NCBI RefSeq assembly: GCF_014925405.1
Contig: NZ_AQHJ01000023.1
Span: 186,001 to 250,000 of the forward strand
Length of the DNA stretch: 64,000 nucleotides
From: Pseudoalteromonas ulvae UL12
GTDB taxonomy: Bacteria; Pseudomonadota; Gammaproteobacteria; Enterobacterales; Alteromonadaceae
Direction of reading: 5' to 3'
Shown piece by piece: positions 1-9,252 of the stretch. The translations under genes and the position numbers were made by a program. The notes beneath the pieces were generated by a model. That model worked only from the letters and a program-made list of their open reading frames with translations. It was not told where the DNA came from and searched no databases. How positions within the stretch are numbered: position 1 is the stretch's first letter; each line of letters begins with the position of its first letter.

Positions 1-465
1 ATCAATCACTTGCTGGTTCTCTTCACCTGTTCGCGAAAAAAATCCATGGTGAAAGCCCGCTAACGCACAGTGTGGATGGCGTTTTTTTAGCTCCTCCTCA
101 AAAGCATGCCCTTGCTCTTGTTCATCACCGAGTAAAAAAATAGACCAATTATTTTGGCTACAGAGTTCAAATAAATCATCGAGCCAATCCATTGGCGTCA
201 TACGCTGGCCAACTTCGAGTCCTAACAACTTAGCGCCAATCTTAACGCCCATCCCATCGACAAACACCAAATCCCCCGAGTTTAAAACCTGCTTAAAATC
301 AGGATCACTGTAGGTTAGATTCATAGCGTGGATATTGAGGTTATAAATATTGATCGGCTCATCATGTTCGATCTGATTTGAAATAACCTCAAAGAGCTCT
401 GATTGATTGATAACGTGGTAATTAATCGATAAAAGCGACTGGGTTTCGAAGGGCTTAAGCAGCAT
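1..465 (-). CDS. WecG/TagA/CpsF family glycosyltransferase (3' end outside window)
   Basis: Reading the minus strand from ATG at 465 gives 155 open codons running off the window start, so only the N-terminal part is seen. The protein begins MLLKPFETQSLLSINYHVI and has the family hallmarks INIYNLNIHAMNLT, then GDLVFVDGMGVKIGAKLLG, then IFLLGDEQEQG. WecG/TagA enzymes transfer N-acetylmannosamine(uronic acid) or related sugars to undecaprenyl-PP-GlcNAc at the inner membrane. It starts 8 bp after the stop of the GT4 gene, so it is co-transcribed with it, as the next step in building a polyprenyl-linked repeat unit. The donor sugar cannot be told from this part. Family assignment is firm. Confidence 0.88.
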   Translation of the reverse strand, partial: MLLKPFETQSLLSINYHVINQSELFEVISNQIEHDEPINIYNLNIHAMNLTYSDPDFKQVLNSGDLVFVDGMGVKIGAKLLGLEVGQRMTPMDWLDDLFELCSQNNWSIFLLGDEQEQGHAFEEELKKRHPHCALAGFHHGFFSRTGEENQQVID

Positions 466-473
466 ACGCTTCC

Positions 474-1700
474 TTATTGATGGCTTAACTTTGTCAGTAA
501 ATCAGCAAATTTATGGGTGTTTTTCACTAAATTAAAATGAGCATGGATATGTGATTGAGCGAAAATACGTTGTGTATTGGCTTTTTCAGGCTGCTCAATC
601 AAGGTGCAGATCGCTTCAGAGACTGATTGAGCGCTATTGGCTGCAGTTAACTCTCCGGCTTGGCCAAACGCTAATAATTCAGGAATACCACAAATATTAG
701 GAGCGATGACAGGTAAGCCGATACTCATCGCTTCCATTAATACTAATGGCATGCCTTCAGTGATACTGGTCATAACAAAAATATCAGCACAGTGATAACT
801 AGCTAACACTTCTTTGTGGTACTTTGCACCTAACAATGTCACGTTATTGTCTAAAGCGCGCTCTTTTATCAAACACTCTAAAGATCCTCGTTTAGGCCCT
901 TCACCAATAATCTCGCACTGCACGTCAACCCCTTGATTAACAAGCAGTGCACAGGCCTCAATTAAAATATGCTGCGCTTTATGCTCAGATAAACGCCCAA
1001 CATTAATTATCTTAATCCGTGAAGGCGCATTACTGTCAACGCTGTTCTCAGGCGCTGCCACAAGCGGTGAACTGTCCGCAACGCCAAGTGGGATCACCTC
1101 GGCAGAGGTGAGATTAATATTTGGGAATGTCTGTGTGATGAAGTCTAAGTTATATTGCGAAATAGAAATAATTTGATCAGCTTGGCTCAACTTAAGTTCA
1201 AGATCTGCAACAGAATCAAATGTTAAATCTGCACCATGTAAAGTCATTGAATACGGTGTTTTTTGTAACCATTTAAGCCACATTGCAATGGCTGTTGCAC
1301 CATAAGTGAAGTGGCTGTGCACCCATTTTACATTCGGATAAATCCGCCGCACTAATAACGCACCGGTAAAATGTGCTAAAGAGACCGACTTTTTTTCTTC
1401 TAACTTAAGAATCCGTAATAAGCTGGTTATATACAAAAGCGGTGCAGTGATAAAAAAAGATAAATGCGCACATAAAATATAAAAAATCGAAGCATTCGAC
1501 AAATAAGTGACAGCATCAAGCGACGCCCGCATATGCGGATGAACATCAGATAGTGCAGGCTTGTTATTTGAAACAATACCAAATTCAAACCCTTTATCTG
1601 TCAGTACTTGATACTGATCAAAGATAAACGTTTCACTTAAAATCGGGTACACAGAATTGAGAAATACAACTTCTGCGTGTTGATTCGAAAAGGAGCTCAC
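474..1700 (-). CDS. GT4-family glycosyltransferase (exopolysaccharide synthesis)
   Basis: 408 residues with the two-domain GT-B layout. The N-terminal part holds KWVHSHFTYGATAIAMWLKW, and the C-terminal part holds INVGRLSEHKAQHILIEA and the EX7E-type nucleotide-sugar motif EGMPLVLMEAMSIGLPVIAP. This is a retaining GT4 enzyme that probably adds one sugar to a lipid-linked repeat unit at the cytoplasmic face of the inner membrane. It starts at a GTG at 1698-1700, one base after the TAG of the upstream sugar-phosphate transferase; a GGAAAAGGGG stretch in the upstream gene's end can serve as ribosome binding site, so translation is probably coupled. Donor and acceptor are unknown. Confidence 0.88.
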   Translation of the reverse strand: MSSFSNQHAEVVFLNSVYPILSETFIFDQYQVLTDKGFEFGIVSNNKPALSDVHPHMRASLDAVTYLSNASIFYILCAHLSFFITAPLLYITSLLRILKLEEKKSVSLAHFTGALLVRRIYPNVKWVHSHFTYGATAIAMWLKWLQKTPYSMTLHGADLTFDSVADLELKLSQADQIISISQYNLDFITQTFPNINLTSAEVIPLGVADSSPLVAAPENSVDSNAPSRIKIINVGRLSEHKAQHILIEACALLVNQGVDVQCEIIGEGPKRGSLECLIKERALDNNVTLLGAKYHKEVLASYHCADIFVMTSITEGMPLVLMEAMSIGLPVIAPNICGIPELLAFGQAGELTAANSAQSVSEAICTLIEQPEKANTQRIFAQSHIHAHFNLVKNTHKFADLLTKLSHQ

Positions 1701-1701
1701 C

Positions 1702-3159
1702 CTAAGACGCCCCTTTTCCTTTTAAAACTGCAGGTACTGTTTTTATTAGAATTTTTAAATCAAGCCAGTGGCTCCAGTGATCAATATAATCGCTGTCTAG
1801 CTTCATCCATTCATCAAACGATAGGTCATTGCGACCATCCACCTGCCAACTACCTGTGATGCCAGGTAATACACTGAGTCGTCTTAAATGCTCCACATTA
1901 GTAAAACGCTTATAATCAGCATGAGGAAGAGGCCTTGGGCCGACTAAACTCATATCACCTTTTAAGACATTAATCAGTTGTGGCAATTCATCTATGCTAG
2001 ACTTACGTAAAAAGCGCCCTAACGCTGTGATACGAGGGTCATTTTTCATCTTAAACGCGGCACCATCAAGTTCATTACTGCTTTCTCTTAACGCATCTTG
2101 TAGGGCATCCGCATTTTGCACCATGGTTCTAAATTTAAATAATCTAAACGTACGTCCATTATACCCGTACCTTTCTTGTACAAAAAAAGCACCACCGCGA
2201 GATTCAAGATTAATTAATAAAATACACACCGCGAATAAAGGCGTTAAAAATAAAAGCCCGAGCACCGCAACAGTCAAATCTAAAATACGCTTGAATAAAA
2301 ATGCACTGCCAAGCTGATAACCCGAACGAACGATAAGCTCTGGTGATACATCATCTGCTGACACAGCAATATTTTCTAAACTAATTTGAGTCATCTCAGT
2401 ATTTTTAAATAAAGAATGCACGACAGAAGCAACCGGAAAACGCAGCATGATCCCCTGCGCATGCGCTCTAATAATGACATTGTGTAACGCCTGATCTTTT
2501 ACCGATGTATCAGTAAACACAACCAGCTCATCAATCACTTCATTCTTAAGGAGCTTTTCAAAGTCTGCATAACAACCTATCGTTTGTGGATCATCATATA
2601 CATCGCGTTGTTCTGCGCTTAAATGACCAACAATTTTGCACTCTTCATTTTTAAGCTGCATTGCATAGTCTTTTGCGTAGTCACAATCACCAAGAAACAA
2701 TACGTTGCGAATATTAGAATCACCTAAATGGAATCGCTTTAAGACTGACCAAACAATATATCGATACAAAATCGTAATGAAGGTGCTAATAGGCCAAAAG
2801 ACAAGTAACAGATACCAACCTGAAAAAATCGAAATATCAAATAGATTTCCCACAGCGAGCAATGCCACTGTGATCACCCCTTGCACTTTTAAAATAGTAA
2901 AAGCATCGCTCGCAAAATCATTTTTCAAAAACTTTGCTTCATACAATGAAAATTGCTCGAATAAAAAGAGGTAAAAGCCAATTAAAATCACCACTATCAC
3001 AAAGTTGGTAACCGATAATCGAATACTCATAAATTCGATAAGGCTAAATTGGCCGTTAAAGTGGCTGTTAATGCTAGTTAGAATAAATAACGATGTGATG
3101 AAAGCCAGCACATCAAAAAACTTAAAGTTTTGATATATAAAACGATTTGAACAAGTCAT
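1702..3159 (-). CDS. Polyprenyl-phosphate sugar-phosphate transferase (WbaP/ExoY type)
   Basis: 485 residues. The N-terminal half has about four membrane segments and a cytoplasmic CoA-binding-3-like Rossmann region (NVLFLGDCDYAKDYAMQLK). The C-terminal half is a complete bacterial sugar transferase domain: a membrane segment after KRILDLTVAVLGLL, then QERYGYNGRTFRLFKFRTM, DELPQLINVLKGDMSLVGPR and GITGSWQVDGRNDLSFDEW. These enzymes start repeat-unit synthesis by moving hexose-1-phosphate from a nucleotide sugar to undecaprenyl phosphate. The architecture matches the exopolysaccharide initiating-transferase family of about 450-490 residues. It is followed at once by two glycosyltransferase genes, and lies 38 bp after the ATPase gene, so this is one operon. 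The sugar (glucose or galactose) cannot be predicted. Confidence 0.92.
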   Translation of the reverse strand: MTCSNRFIYQNFKFFDVLAFITSLFILTSINSHFNGQFSLIEFMSIRLSVTNFVIVVILIGFYLFLFEQFSLYEAKFLKNDFASDAFTILKVQGVITVALLAVGNLFDISIFSGWYLLLVFWPISTFITILYRYIVWSVLKRFHLGDSNIRNVLFLGDCDYAKDYAMQLKNEECKIVGHLSAEQRDVYDDPQTIGCYADFEKLLKNEVIDELVVFTDTSVKDQALHNVIIRAHAQGIMLRFPVASVVHSLFKNTEMTQISLENIAVSADDVSPELIVRSGYQLGSAFLFKRILDLTVAVLGLLFLTPLFAVCILLINLESRGGAFFVQERYGYNGRTFRLFKFRTMVQNADALQDALRESSNELDGAAFKMKNDPRITALGRFLRKSSIDELPQLINVLKGDMSLVGPRPLPHADYKRFTNVEHLRRLSVLPGITGSWQVDGRNDLSFDEWMKLDSDYIDHWSHWLDLKILIKTVPAVLKGKGAS

Positions 3160-3197
3160 AAACTACTACCTTACATATGACAGACAAACTAAGTCAC

Positions 3198-5000
3198 TTA
3201 AAAAACTCGGCTAAAGTCGGTGAAATCTAAATTCATTACTGCATCTTGTGCTTGTGCAAAAGATTGATATGGCCCGATATACACACGAGATACATACCGA
3301 TAATCCCACTTTTCACTTTGAAAAACAGTTTGAAAACCAATCTGATTTAAGTAATCTGCTCGCTCTTTTGCCAAACTTTGCTTGGTGAAAGAACCAAAAT
3401 ACACATACACTTCGCCAGACTTAGATTTAGTCAATAAATTGATTTCTGATAACTTAGGTAAATTAAGCACAACGTGTGAATTGATATCATTAAAAGATGT
3501 AATGTGACTATTTGTTTGGCGGGCCACATCTTCAATGGACGCATTCCAACTGCCATAATGACCTTTAATCACTTGGCTAATTGCCTGCCCTGATGGTTTA
3601 GTGACTTGCGAAACACCTTTCATATTTTCTCTAAATGGAAAAGCAATTAAATGTTCGGCATCCCACACTGAGCGGCTTGATTCAGCGTTGTTGGTTTTCA
3701 CTACAGGCTGACTGGCTTGATTTGTGGTTGAAGCGTCTAAATTAGTTTTGACTTGAGTAGCAATGTCATTTGTTGCTTCGTAGCTGCGATCAAAATTATC
3801 TTGTTGTGAATTAAATGTTTTCACTTGATAACGAGAGTCTGAATGATCAACAGGGATAACCCTTTTAACTCTAGGCTCATCATCATAAGCGGCAGGTTGA
3901 GACATTTGCGATGTTCTGCCTTTTGTCCCTTGCTCTTTATTTGCTTGATTAACCACTGAAAAAGCATTAAATAAAACAAAAGAAAACCAGACCAACAAAA
4001 CCAATACAACCCCAGCTAATATTTTATAAAGCAGGCGTTTATTTAAATTATATTGACGAGGTTGTTGTACTTCTTTGGTTGGTAATGAAATATCAGCATA
4101 AGCGTCCTCATCCGACTCTGATACTGCTGCTTTTTCAACTTCAATATTCTCTAATGTGTGTTCTTTTTCTGATTCAAAAGCCCCTAATTGGATCAGCGGT
4201 AAGTCAACAATGGCTTTATTGACCACATCACTATCAATGATGCGTTTTTCATTCATAAAGCCATGAAAAAGGCTCGCATCACAAATCTGATTAATTAACC
4301 TTGGGCTACCTTGGGATAATTCTGCAATCTTATTAATTGCTTGTTCATTGAATAAATGCGGGTTTCCGCCTGCAGTATCTAGGCGAAATTCAATGTATTG
4401 TCTAACAAAGTGTGGATCTAAATAATTAAGTGTTTTTGCAATTGCAACACGTTGTAACAAAGCTTGGTTTGGCACTCGACTTAAATGTTTAATCAACTCA
4501 GGTTGACCCACTAAGACGATGTTGACCAGTTTATGACTATCGTGTTCAAGGTTTGATAAAATTCTCACTTTTTCAAACGAATCATCACTTAACATCTGCG
4601 CTTCATCAAGCAGCAAAACAAATCGAAACTCATCCGTTTGTCTCGAAATCAACTTTTGCTTGATAGATGTCAGCACCTGATTTGCACCACACCCATCAAC
4701 TGGTTCAATCATCAAGCAATTTGCAATAAAGTTAAACAGCTCTTCACTGCCTAGTTTTGGATTCACTATCTCGATAATTTTATTATTTTTATCTTCTGAT
4801 AATAAGTCTTTAAGTACTTTGAGTGCTTGCGTTTTCCCTGCGCCAATTTCACCCGTTAGCATCAGCACGCCTTTGTTTTGCTTAATACCATACATAAACG
4901 AAGCGAGCACATCACGGTGCCTATCACTTGGAAAAAAGAACTTAGCGTTTAAGGTATTTTCAAAAGGCTCACTTTTAAAATGATAAAAGTCATTATACAT
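3198..5000 (-). CDS. ExeA / PEP-CTERM-locus type AAA ATPase with C-terminal SPOR domain
   Basis: 600 residues. It opens MYNDFYHFKSEPFENT, the typical start of ExeA and of the PEP-CTERM-locus secretion ATPase family. Walker A GEIGAGKT is at residues 50-57 and Walker B is FRFVLLLDEAQ, with an AAA lid (LSQGSPRLINQICDASL). A single membrane segment follows near 325-345 (ILAGVVLVLLVWFSFVLFNAF), then a low-complexity Ser/Thr/Gln periplasmic linker, then a SPOR-like domain from about 525 to the end (GEVYVYFGSFTKQSLAKERA ... YIGPYQSFAQAQDAV). SPOR domains bind denuded glycan strands in peptidoglycan. I infer that it couples cytoplasmic ATP use to peptidoglycan during polysaccharide or surface-protein export. 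It is first in the EPS operon after the lipoprotein gene, with a 126-bp gap upstream. Confidence 0.85.
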   Translation of the reverse strand: MYNDFYHFKSEPFENTLNAKFFFPSDRHRDVLASFMYGIKQNKGVLMLTGEIGAGKTQALKVLKDLLSEDKNNKIIEIVNPKLGSEELFNFIANCLMIEPVDGCGANQVLTSIKQKLISRQTDEFRFVLLLDEAQMLSDDSFEKVRILSNLEHDSHKLVNIVLVGQPELIKHLSRVPNQALLQRVAIAKTLNYLDPHFVRQYIEFRLDTAGGNPHLFNEQAINKIAELSQGSPRLINQICDASLFHGFMNEKRIIDSDVVNKAIVDLPLIQLGAFESEKEHTLENIEVEKAAVSESDEDAYADISLPTKEVQQPRQYNLNKRLLYKILAGVVLVLLVWFSFVLFNAFSVVNQANKEQGTKGRTSQMSQPAAYDDEPRVKRVIPVDHSDSRYQVKTFNSQQDNFDRSYEATNDIATQVKTNLDASTTNQASQPVVKTNNAESSRSVWDAEHLIAFPFRENMKGVSQVTKPSGQAISQVIKGHYGSWNASIEDVARQTNSHITSFNDINSHVVLNLPKLSEINLLTKSKSGEVYVYFGSFTKQSLAKERADYLNQIGFQTVFQSEKWDYRYVSRVYIGPYQSFAQAQDAVMNLDFTDFSRVF

Positions 5001-5126
5001 TCTTAAAAAAACTCCAAGCTCAGTAAATAATATTTGCTTTTATTGCAATACGTTATCTCTTTAGTCTACTTGAAAAAAAACCATATATCAGCAATTAGCA
5101 CTACTTTTTTATTACTTTGTATTACA

Positions 5127-8060
5127 TTACTTCTTTATTAAAATATTATCAATTTTGATGACATTCTGATGTTGTGCATCCGTATTAGCTCTTATGAAAG
5201 CCCACTCGAGTACAAATGGCTCATTTTCGCTCGCTCTGTCAGTTGACTTAAAGGTGTATTGAAAGCGTGTAAACTGCGTTTGATTTTCTTCTTGATCATT
5301 ATACAGCGGGCTACTCTGATACTGTTTATTAATAAAAAATCCAAATTCATCACCAGCATCTTTACTCAACTGATAATCAAACTCAATGGATACCGCTTCT
5401 CTAAGTACCATAGTCAAGACACTTGATTGACCTTTATCTAAATCTGCCGCAGATTGGACAATAAAGCGACCTTGTAGCTCTGAATACTCTTGTTCAATCA
5501 CTGTCCAGCTGCCACTCATTGAGGCTGAGAGCTCACCATTTTCAAAATCTATTAACTTCTCACTTGAAGGATTGTATTCAGCCATTTCAATTGTGGTGCC
5601 CTCTGAGTTGATTGCGATAAATTGCTCAAAGGTATCCCCTTGATTAAAAATATCGGAAACTCGAACAACACAATCTGTTTGTACCGATGAAAATACCTTT
5701 AGAACAATTTGCGATGCATCAAAGACTGATTCACTAACTGTATCGTCCTGTGTTTTCGCTATTCGACAAATTGCACCTTCGGATTGATTAACCACTTGCC
5801 AGTTAAATAAGTTAGGGCTCACAGAGCTTTGTGCAATTAACGAAGTCACACCATTATCGTTTAACTTGTAATTGGGGCTGAACACTTCAATATTGGTACT
5901 GTTGAGCACTAATTCATAGCTTACATTTTCGATCGGAGAAGAGCCCGCCACGACATTGTTTGCATCTTTTATCACTAAAGTGTCAGAACCTAACACCTCA
6001 GCAGTTAAAATCATTCGTGTATTACTCGACTGAACTTGAGAAAAAGGCGGAGTAATGGTCGGCAATGCGCTCGATTGAAGCGTCCAGCTATAGTTAGGCA
6101 ACTTAGCAGTCCAACTTGTTGAAGCTTCTAAACTGATACTGTCACCTAGAGGAACATTTAAATAACCTTTGCTCACATTGCCTTTTGCACTTGAGCCACT
6201 TAACTTTATTTCTGCGGGCGTCGTTTGCGTAAAAGGTGAAGCGTCATACTTTCCAATAATATAAGGGACGTTTTCAGTACCATCTAAATAACTGATTTTG
6301 AGTTCCCACTCACCAGATCGCTTCGGTGTCACATACTCAAGTTGATAAATTGAACCTATCTGGGTATTTAATCGTTGGTTTTGCAACTTAATTGCTTCTT
6401 CGATTAAAGATAAATCCCCTTTGGTCGTAATCACCTGCCCAGTTGTTGCTATTTTGGTTAATTCAGCTGGAACAGGAGACGCATCACTCACTTGACCTGT
6501 ATAAATAGCAACGACTTCTTTATTGCCCCGTTGATCGATCACATCTTGTAAGGTCGCACTACCTGATTCATGGTTTCCATCGGTTATCAAAACCATAAAA
6601 CCTTGCACAATGCCCGTTGATGATGACTCATCTCGCCAAAGTTCGAGTCCTTTAATGGTGCCACCATATAAATCTGTTGAATTGTTATCACTTCGCGACT
6701 GGCGATTTAATAACGCCAACTCATCTAAGCGCTGCTTAATCAGAGCAAGACTCTTAGTAGCAGCAATGTAAACGTCTGCATTTTGATCAAAAATGACTAA
6801 GCTAACAGTCTGCGATGGTAGTAATTTCGACACTAGCTCACCTGTTTGAGCGTTATCTGTGTAAATCATGCCACGAATAGTTTCGATCAGCTCCAAAAAG
6901 TCACTATCAGAAATACTGGCACTGATATCAAGGGCAAATACGATGGGCTGAGTTAACTCAACATCTTTTATCGGTGTGACTGTGGCAAATGATTCGCTCC
7001 GTAATCCCACATTGACGCCATTTTCTTCAATTAAAAAATTATTTTTCCAGCTATCATCATTGCCCTCAGCCAAACCTTCAATGGGTTTATCTTGGCCATC
7101 AAATACTTTAAAAATAGACACTATCTTGGATGGTGCTATGGCAAAAGCATTGACTGATTCAACCCGATTTGACTCTATTTCATCAATATAAATCTGTAAC
7201 TGTGCTGTTTTATCAAGCGCTGTCGCCGTAATCGTCACATCACCCACAGTCAGTGGGTTAAGCAAACCATTTTGGGTCACAGTTGCACGAGTGGGATCCG
7301 AGCTGACCCATTGCACTCCTTCTAAGAGCTTGTCCGTTGTACCATTTGTAAATGAGGCGGCAAAAGTGAGTTGAACATAATCACCTTCGGCAAAATAACT
7401 CTGTTGTGAGGAAAGTATTGATACTGATTGGATCCCCGGTTGGACAGATAACAACACCGAAGCTGAGAAATCTAAATAAACAGCATTGATTTCAACCTCA
7501 CCTTCACTTAGAAAAGTCATATCGCCGGACGAATTAATGGTTGCGACAGATTGATTAGAGCTGCCCCAATTGATCGGCCCTTCTAAAATGCGAAATGAAT
7601 CATCTTTATAAAAGCCAAAAATAGACAATCGAATATTTTGTTGCCCGACCAAAAATGTTTTACTGGCAGTATTAATGCCTATCGAAACAAGTTCTTCTTC
7701 AGGCTTAGGGCCTGACTGTATAGTAAAACTATAGCTAGCGGTTTTATCTTGAAAGACCGCAGATACAATCACAGTTCCGACCTTCAATGGAGTTAATTGC
7801 CCCGCATCTGATACGGTCGCAATTTGCTGATCGGAACTAGACCAAGTCGCTTGGCTCGTGACATCCTGCGCAGCGCCACCACCAAAATTAGCGGTTAATA
7901 CCAGCTGCACTGCCACGTCACCAACCGAAATCACTTGCGTCGGTGATGAAATGATTATTGCATCAGGAGATGGCGTGGCAGATTCTTCTTTTGGCGGGCT
8001 TCCGCAGCCTGCTATCAACACAAAAAAAGTGGTCAGTAATAACAATCGAAGAAAATACAT
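5127..8060 (-). CDS. Surface lipoprotein with three Big2-like domains and a vWA domain
   Basis: 977 residues. A lipoprotein signal is present (MYFLRLLLLTTFFVLIAGC, with lipidated Cys after LIAG). Three tandem Big2-type Ig domains lie at about 35-115, 124-205 and 212-292, each with the SVGD...WSSSD...G.ITATA pattern. A von Willebrand A domain follows with MIDAS DISAS starting at D378 and a later ITDGNHESG. The C-terminal 350 residues are Ig-like or lectin-like beta sequence without a family I can name. vWA and Big2 domains bind protein or glycan ligands at the cell surface. It lies 126 bp upstream of the EPS operon on the same strand, which suggests a role in holding or exporting the polymer, but this is inference. 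Function is unproven. Confidence 0.8.
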   Translation of the reverse strand: MYFLRLLLLTTFFVLIAGCGSPPKEESATPSPDAIIISSPTQVISVGDVAVQLVLTANFGGGAAQDVTSQATWSSSDQQIATVSDAGQLTPLKVGTVIVSAVFQDKTASYSFTIQSGPKPEEELVSIGINTASKTFLVGQQNIRLSIFGFYKDDSFRILEGPINWGSSNQSVATINSSGDMTFLSEGEVEINAVYLDFSASVLLSVQPGIQSVSILSSQQSYFAEGDYVQLTFAASFTNGTTDKLLEGVQWVSSDPTRATVTQNGLLNPLTVGDVTITATALDKTAQLQIYIDEIESNRVESVNAFAIAPSKIVSIFKVFDGQDKPIEGLAEGNDDSWKNNFLIEENGVNVGLRSESFATVTPIKDVELTQPIVFALDISASISDSDFLELIETIRGMIYTDNAQTGELVSKLLPSQTVSLVIFDQNADVYIAATKSLALIKQRLDELALLNRQSRSDNNSTDLYGGTIKGLELWRDESSSTGIVQGFMVLITDGNHESGSATLQDVIDQRGNKEVVAIYTGQVSDASPVPAELTKIATTGQVITTKGDLSLIEEAIKLQNQRLNTQIGSIYQLEYVTPKRSGEWELKISYLDGTENVPYIIGKYDASPFTQTTPAEIKLSGSSAKGNVSKGYLNVPLGDSISLEASTSWTAKLPNYSWTLQSSALPTITPPFSQVQSSNTRMILTAEVLGSDTLVIKDANNVVAGSSPIENVSYELVLNSTNIEVFSPNYKLNDNGVTSLIAQSSVSPNLFNWQVVNQSEGAICRIAKTQDDTVSESVFDASQIVLKVFSSVQTDCVVRVSDIFNQGDTFEQFIAINSEGTTIEMAEYNPSSEKLIDFENGELSASMSGSWTVIEQEYSELQGRFIVQSAADLDKGQSSVLTMVLREAVSIEFDYQLSKDAGDEFGFFINKQYQSSPLYNDQEENQTQFTRFQYTFKSTDRASENEPFVLEWAFIRANTDAQHQNVIKIDNILIKK

Positions 8061-8226
8061 ATCATCCCAAGGTCTATTATTTTAATAATGATTTCATTTT
8101 ACCGACAAAATGCACAAAAAAAAGGTTTCTTTTATCGCCATAAAACAAATCTCCAAACAGCTCTTTCTCGCTTTTACATCAAAGCTCGAATAGAATCACT
8201 AAATAACGAGAAATCAATGGATAAAG

Positions 8227-9225
8227 ATGCATAACAGAACTGATTGGATTGATTACTGTAAGGCAATTGGCATTATTTTAGTTGTTTATGGCCATGTGGT
8301 TAGGGGCTTACTTAAAGCTGGCATAAACGACAACCTCATCGTGCATCAGTATATCGACTCGGTTATTTATACCTTTCATATGCCACTGTTTTTTTTCCTC
8401 TCTGGGCTGTTCTATTTACAAACCTTGCACAAATACGGAGCAGCAGGGTTACTGAATAAAAAAATAGACACTTTATTTTATATGTACGTCGTTTGGTCGT
8501 TATTACAAGGCGGTATCGAAGTCGCCCTGAGTCAATTTACCAATAACACTATTTCACTGTCTGAAGTTGTCAGTTTATTGATTGAACCAAGAATGCAGTT
8601 CTGGTTTTTATATGCGCTTATTATGCTTTTTGTGCTCACCACTTTCATTTATAAAGTAATACCTAAATTGCCAGCCTCTGTGCTGATAGGGGTCAGTGCC
8701 TTACTCTATATTTATGCAGCTGAACTACCGCAAGGGCTTAATAGCTACTTTATTTATCAAAATCTTATCTTTTTTACGTTAGGGATAGGTGTGTACCAGT
8801 TAAACGATCTGCGTATGCACTTCAATATGCCCATTTTTATTGCGTTAATTGGCGCTTTTATCACCTCGCAATATCTATTTCATCTTAATCATACTTATCA
8901 AGATCGCGGCTTTTATTCATTAATCACAGCGACAATCGCAATTTCAATGGTAGTACAAGCTGCGCTTGGTTTAATGAGGTTCGAATTACGCTGGCTCAAG
9001 CTGATTGGAGTGTATTCATTAAGTATTTATTTAATCCATATCTTAACCGGCAGTGGTATTCGAGTGGTGTTAACCAAAGTACTCACGGTTGATAACTTTT
9101 ATATTCACTTAATGTGTGGCTTGTTGTTTGGTTTACTGTTTCCGATGATTATTCAGTATGGGGTCGAAAAAAATCGTCTCCGTTATATCTTTTCGGCCCC
9201 AATTAGCAAGCTTTGGCGTACTTAA
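8227..9225 (+). CDS. Acyltransferase-3 family membrane protein
   Basis: 332 residues with about ten hydrophobic segments. The N-terminus RTDWIDYCKAIGIILVVYGH carries the acyltransferase-3 signature (catalytic-type His in VYGHVV), followed by YTFHMPLFFFLSGLFY and later LIGVYSLSIYLIHILTG. The family (OafA, WecH, NodX) moves acetyl or other acyl groups onto sugars at the inner membrane. It is divergently placed from the EPS cluster and may O-acetylate the polymer made there, but that is inferred from position only. An ATG ten bases upstream (8217) is out of frame and closes quickly, so 8227 is preferred. Length fits the stand-alone members that lack the SGNH domain. Confidence 0.85.
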   Translation: MHNRTDWIDYCKAIGIILVVYGHVVRGLLKAGINDNLIVHQYIDSVIYTFHMPLFFFLSGLFYLQTLHKYGAAGLLNKKIDTLFYMYVVWSLLQGGIEVALSQFTNNTISLSEVVSLLIEPRMQFWFLYALIMLFVLTTFIYKVIPKLPASVLIGVSALLYIYAAELPQGLNSYFIYQNLIFFTLGIGVYQLNDLRMHFNMPIFIALIGAFITSQYLFHLNHTYQDRGFYSLITATIAISMVVQAALGLMRFELRWLKLIGVYSLSIYLIHILTGSGIRVVLTKVLTVDNFYIHLMCGLLFGLLFPMIIQYGVEKNRLRYIFSAPISKLWRT

Positions 9226-9252
9226 CCGCTCAGCCAAAGTGCAGTTTACATA

